Shown here: piece by piece, positions 62,090 to 64,000 of the stretch
How positions within the stretch are numbered: position 1 is the stretch's first letter
Layout of the letters: each line of letters begins with the position of its first letter
Source: Bog-756 sp963753905
GTDB lineage: Bacteria > Actinomycetota > Acidimicrobiia > Acidimicrobiales > RAAP-2
Assembly: GCA_963753905.1 (NCBI GenBank)
Contig: CAVWDZ010000002.1
Location: 186,001 to 250,000 of the forward strand
Length of the DNA: 64,000 nucleotides
Reading direction: 5' to 3'
Notes under the pieces: generated by a model
Databases searched by the model: none
What the model was told of the DNA's origin: nothing
What the model saw: only the letters and a program-made list of their open reading frames with translations
Position numbers and translations under genes: made by a program

Positions 62090-62497
62090 ATGCCCACGAC
62101 AGCGATTCCTCCGACACACCGAGACCTGCTCGGCGCCGATATCGCGATCCTCGCGACGGTTGGTGCTGACGGGCGACCCCAGCTCAGTGCCGTCTGGTTC
62201 CTGGCCGAGGGGGAGAAGATCAGGATCTCCCTGAACACGTCGCGACAGAAGGTCAGAGACCTCCGAGCCAATCCCGCGGTCACCGTCTTCATCCTGGACC
62301 GGGCTGCTCCGACCCGGTACCTCGAGGTGCGGGGTGACGCCGAGCTGACCGACGATCCGGAGTACACCTTCGCCGACGAGGTGGGCAAGAAGTACGGCGC
62401 GGACCTCCGGACCTTCGACGGACCGGGCCAGCAGCGCGTCGTCGTGACGATCCATCCCGTCCGGGTCAATGCCGTGGACATGACGGGCGGCGCCTGA
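62090..62497 (+). CDS. PPOX-class (F420/FMN) split-barrel protein
   Basis: 135 residues from ATG 62090 with GGAGGAAA 5 nt upstream. Split-barrel pyridoxamine-phosphate-oxidase-type fold: ADIAILATVGADGRPQLSAVWF and the typical KVRDLRANPAVTVFILD. Actinobacterial members bind F420, FMN or haem. The RISLNTSRQKVRDLRANP stretch is consistent with F420-dependent reductases, but cofactor choice is not certain. 86 bp after the kinase-like gene. Confidence 0.88.
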   Translation: MPTTAIPPTHRDLLGADIAILATVGADGRPQLSAVWFLAEGEKIRISLNTSRQKVRDLRANPAVTVFILDRAAPTRYLEVRGDAELTDDPEYTFADEVGKKYGADLRTFDGPGQQRVVVTIHPVRVNAVDMTGGA

Positions 62498-62540
62498 CCG
62501 GCGCCAGGCACTGATCCGGTCGGTGCCGTACATTCCAGGC

Positions 62541-62927
62541 GTGCCGGACTCGCCGAGCGTGTCGCTCGCACGCAAGCTGGGAATCGGCGAGGAGGGTCGG
62601 TTCGCACTGCTGTGGGCCCCTGACGATCTGTCCCTCGAGATACCGCCCGGCGTGCACGTGGTGCGCCGACTCGGGCGGGCGGCCGACGTGGTCCTCGCCT
62701 TCTTCACCGCGGGCGTCGAGCTCGAGCGCAGGCTGGACCGACTCGGAGCGATGGTCTTTCCGGCGGGCGGCCTCTGGATTGCCTGGCCCAAACGCACGTC
62801 AGGGGTGGCGACCGATCTGACCGACCACGCGGTGCGCGCCTTGGCGCTGCCACGCGGCCTGGTCGACAACAAGGTCTGTGCAGTGGACGCCACGTGGACG
62901 GGGTTGCGATTGGTCTGGAGACGCTAG
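62541..62927 (+). CDS. DUF3052 family protein
   Basis: 128 residues from GTG 62541, where the family typically begins (SVSLARKLGI). Motifs VVLAFFTAGVELERRL, GGLWIAWPKRTSGVATDL and DNKVCAVDATWTGLRLVWRR match DUF3052. The family is widely found in actinobacteria and has no established function; its last two segments are the most conserved part. An earlier GTG at 62523 is possible. Confidence 0.87.
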   Translation: MPDSPSVSLARKLGIGEEGRFALLWAPDDLSLEIPPGVHVVRRLGRAADVVLAFFTAGVELERRLDRLGAMVFPAGGLWIAWPKRTSGVATDLTDHAVRALALPRGLVDNKVCAVDATWTGLRLVWRR

Positions 62928-63015
62928 CAGCGCGGTGCTCCGGATCCACCGGAGCACTCAGTCGAGACGACCTGAGCAACCCGGTAGGGTGACGCGTCCG
63001 ACCCGACCGCTCGGC

Positions 63016-63690
63016 ATGGGGGCCGCGACGACCCTTGGCCGCACCGTCGTCCTGCAGGGAACGTTTACGGAGTACACCGACTTCGCCGTCCTGCTCCGCA
63101 GCCTCGACGCACTCCAGTGGCAGACCCCGAGCCGCTGCGAGGGATGGACGGTGGCCGACGTCGCAGGCCACGTCGTGGGTCAGCTGACCGACGTGTCCGA
63201 GTTCCGACTCGAGGGCCTCGGAACAACCGAGGTGACCGACCGCCAGGTGCAGGAGCGACGCGGCCGCCCTCCCGGTGCGCTGGCTGACGAGCTCGACACC
63301 GCGGCCGGAACCGCGTCGGGGCTCGCCACCGCCTTCGACGACGACGCCTGGTCGGCCCCGGGTCCTCCGGGGACGCCGGGCACGCTCGGGCAGGGGCTCG
63401 AATCCCTGTGGTTCGACACCTTCCTCCACGGCGACGACATCCGTGCTGCGATCGACGAGACGACCGTGCCGGGCGACGGCGTGCTGGCCTCCGTCTCGCA
63501 CATCGCCCAGATCCTCACCGATCAGGGTTGGGGTCCTGCGACGCTCCGTCTGGGCGGTCTGGACGAATTCCCGGTCTCCTGCGGCGGCCCGGTCGTCACG
63601 GCCGACCCGATGACCTTCATCCTCGTCTCGACCGGCCGGGCGAGCCCTGACCGCGTCGGTCTCGACGAGACGGTCAACATCTACCGCTGA
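63016..63690 (+). CDS. Maleylpyruvate-isomerase/DinB-type protein
   Basis: 224 residues from ATG 63016; GTG 62989 is an alternative. DinB-like four-helix bundle with PSRCEGWTVADVAGHVVGQL, the conserved W-T-V-x-D-V-x-x-H pattern that holds metal-site His, and FDTFLHGDDIRAAI with the second His. Actinobacterial members are mycothiol-dependent isomerases or thiol S-transferases. Substrate not assigned. It is convergent with another protein of the same group at the right edge. Confidence 0.83.
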   Translation: MGAATTLGRTVVLQGTFTEYTDFAVLLRSLDALQWQTPSRCEGWTVADVAGHVVGQLTDVSEFRLEGLGTTEVTDRQVQERRGRPPGALADELDTAAGTASGLATAFDDDAWSAPGPPGTPGTLGQGLESLWFDTFLHGDDIRAAIDETTVPGDGVLASVSHIAQILTDQGWGPATLRLGGLDEFPVSCGGPVVTADPMTFILVSTGRASPDRVGLDETVNIYR

Positions 63691-63719
63691 GCGGCAACCC
63701 GGTCGCGAGGTCCCCCGCT

Positions 63720-63751
63720 GCAGGGGGCGTTCAGAGGCAGGGGCGTTCAGA
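63720..63751 (+). repeat. Tandem near-identical 16/15-bp repeat
   Basis: GCAGGGGGCGTTCAGA and GCAGGGGCGTTCAGA lie one base apart and differ only by one G. The second copy contains the stop codon (63747-63749) of the minus-strand gene. The two genes here are convergent. Probably a local duplication with no assigned role. Confidence 0.5.
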
Positions 63752-64000
63752 ACCCCGGGAAGGCGCGCCGGAGCTCGTCGAGGTCGGCGGAGCCCTGGTG
63801 ACCGGGCGTGTGCTCGGGGTCGAGCCGGCCGTACACGAGGCGGATGAACGCCTCGGCCGGGATCTCCAGATCGGGCGTCCCGGTGGGGTCGCTGGGCGCC
63901 AACGACAACGACAACGAGTCGGTCTCGACGGTGATCTGGAAGTCTCGCAGCGGGTCGTCCGTGCGCACCGCGACCGACTGCTCGCCACCGGTGGGCTTCC
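63747..64000 (-). CDS. Maleylpyruvate-isomerase-family C-terminus (5' part outside window)
   Basis: The visible 83 residues are the C-terminal end of a DinB/maleylpyruvate-isomerase-family protein. The last segment reads AFIRLVYGRLDP, then GSADLDELRRAFPGF, the typical SCP2-like C-terminal extension with a YGR motif followed by LRRAFPGF. The N-terminus and the metal site are outside the window on the right. It runs toward the other family member at 63016. The frame is open at the window edge. Confidence 0.75.
   Translation of the reverse strand, partial: KPTGGEQSVAVRTDDPLRDFQITVETDSLSLSLAPSDPTGTPDLEIPAEAFIRLVYGRLDPEHTPGHQGSADLDELRRAFPGF

Noticed and set aside
63712..63727. CCCCC...GGGGG stem after the stop at 63690
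   Set aside because: Only 5 bp with a 6-nt loop; weak for a terminator.

Overview
This is a high-GC window with dense, tightly packed genes. Its neighbours often overlap by 4 bp (ATGA or GTGA), and many genes use GTG starts. Several families point to an actinobacterium that uses mycothiol and coenzyme F420: an S-(hydroxymethyl)mycothiol-dehydrogenase-like enzyme, maleylpyruvate-isomerase/DinB-type proteins, an F420-type LLM oxidoreductase, a PPOX protein, DUF3052, a MarP-type membrane protease and an EF-G2-like GTPase. The secreted proteins built from SCPS..LCVA repeats suggest Acidimicrobiia, but that placement is inference and there is no rRNA to test it.

Layout. 1-9200: an MMPL exporter (cut by the window edge) overlaps lysS. 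Next come an atypical tRNA-Lys(CTT) antisense to the end of a DMT transporter, an MBL hydrolase, a GH15 glucanase/trehalase with a histone-H1-like tail, and a MarP protease. 9400-16450: a secreted repeat lipoprotein, then a three-gene overlapping set (beta-class DNA methyltransferase with an extra C-terminal domain, an unrecognised nuclease-like protein ending in a sliding-clamp motif, and a small SAM methyltransferase), then a PLP decarboxylase and a mycothiol-type dehydrogenase. 16500-25700: small NTF2 and VOC proteins, a frameshifted class III cyclase, and a catabolic patch (enoyl-CoA hydratase, Rieske oxygenase, alpha/beta hydrolase, LLM oxidoreductase, epoxide-hydrolase-like protein, SDR).

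25736-35200 is a minus-strand catabolic cluster. From the promoter end it reads: ArsR-AHSA1 regulator with a palindromic operator, free-standing lipoyl-domain protein, DUF1579-like protein, NTF2-like protein, Rieske oxygenase, KstD-like flavoprotein, 2-oxoacid dehydrogenase E1 alpha and beta, acyl-CoA ligase and enoyl-CoA hydratase. Together these look like ring oxidation or dehydrogenation, oxidative decarboxylation, CoA activation and beta-oxidation of a steroid-like, terpenoid or aromatic substrate. The substrate itself is not readable from the sequence.

35250-49030: VOC protein, EF-G2, PAS-GGDEF cyclase, small unknown proteins, PurU, DedA and DMT membrane proteins, an OLD-family ATPase with an apparently damaged Toprim site, a GT-C-like membrane protein divergent from a GT11 fucosyltransferase, and a GNAT protein. 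49300-60700: a secreted or surface block (YVTN/PKD propeller protein, S53 peptidase with IPT/TIG domains, GH38 alpha-mannosidase, and a 14-repeat secreted protein). 60850-64000: small cytosolic enzymes and two maleylpyruvate-isomerase-type proteins, the last one cut by the edge.

The best candidate for an undescribed system is the three-gene set at 10826-13909. No CRISPR array, rRNA, insertion sequence or integrase was seen.
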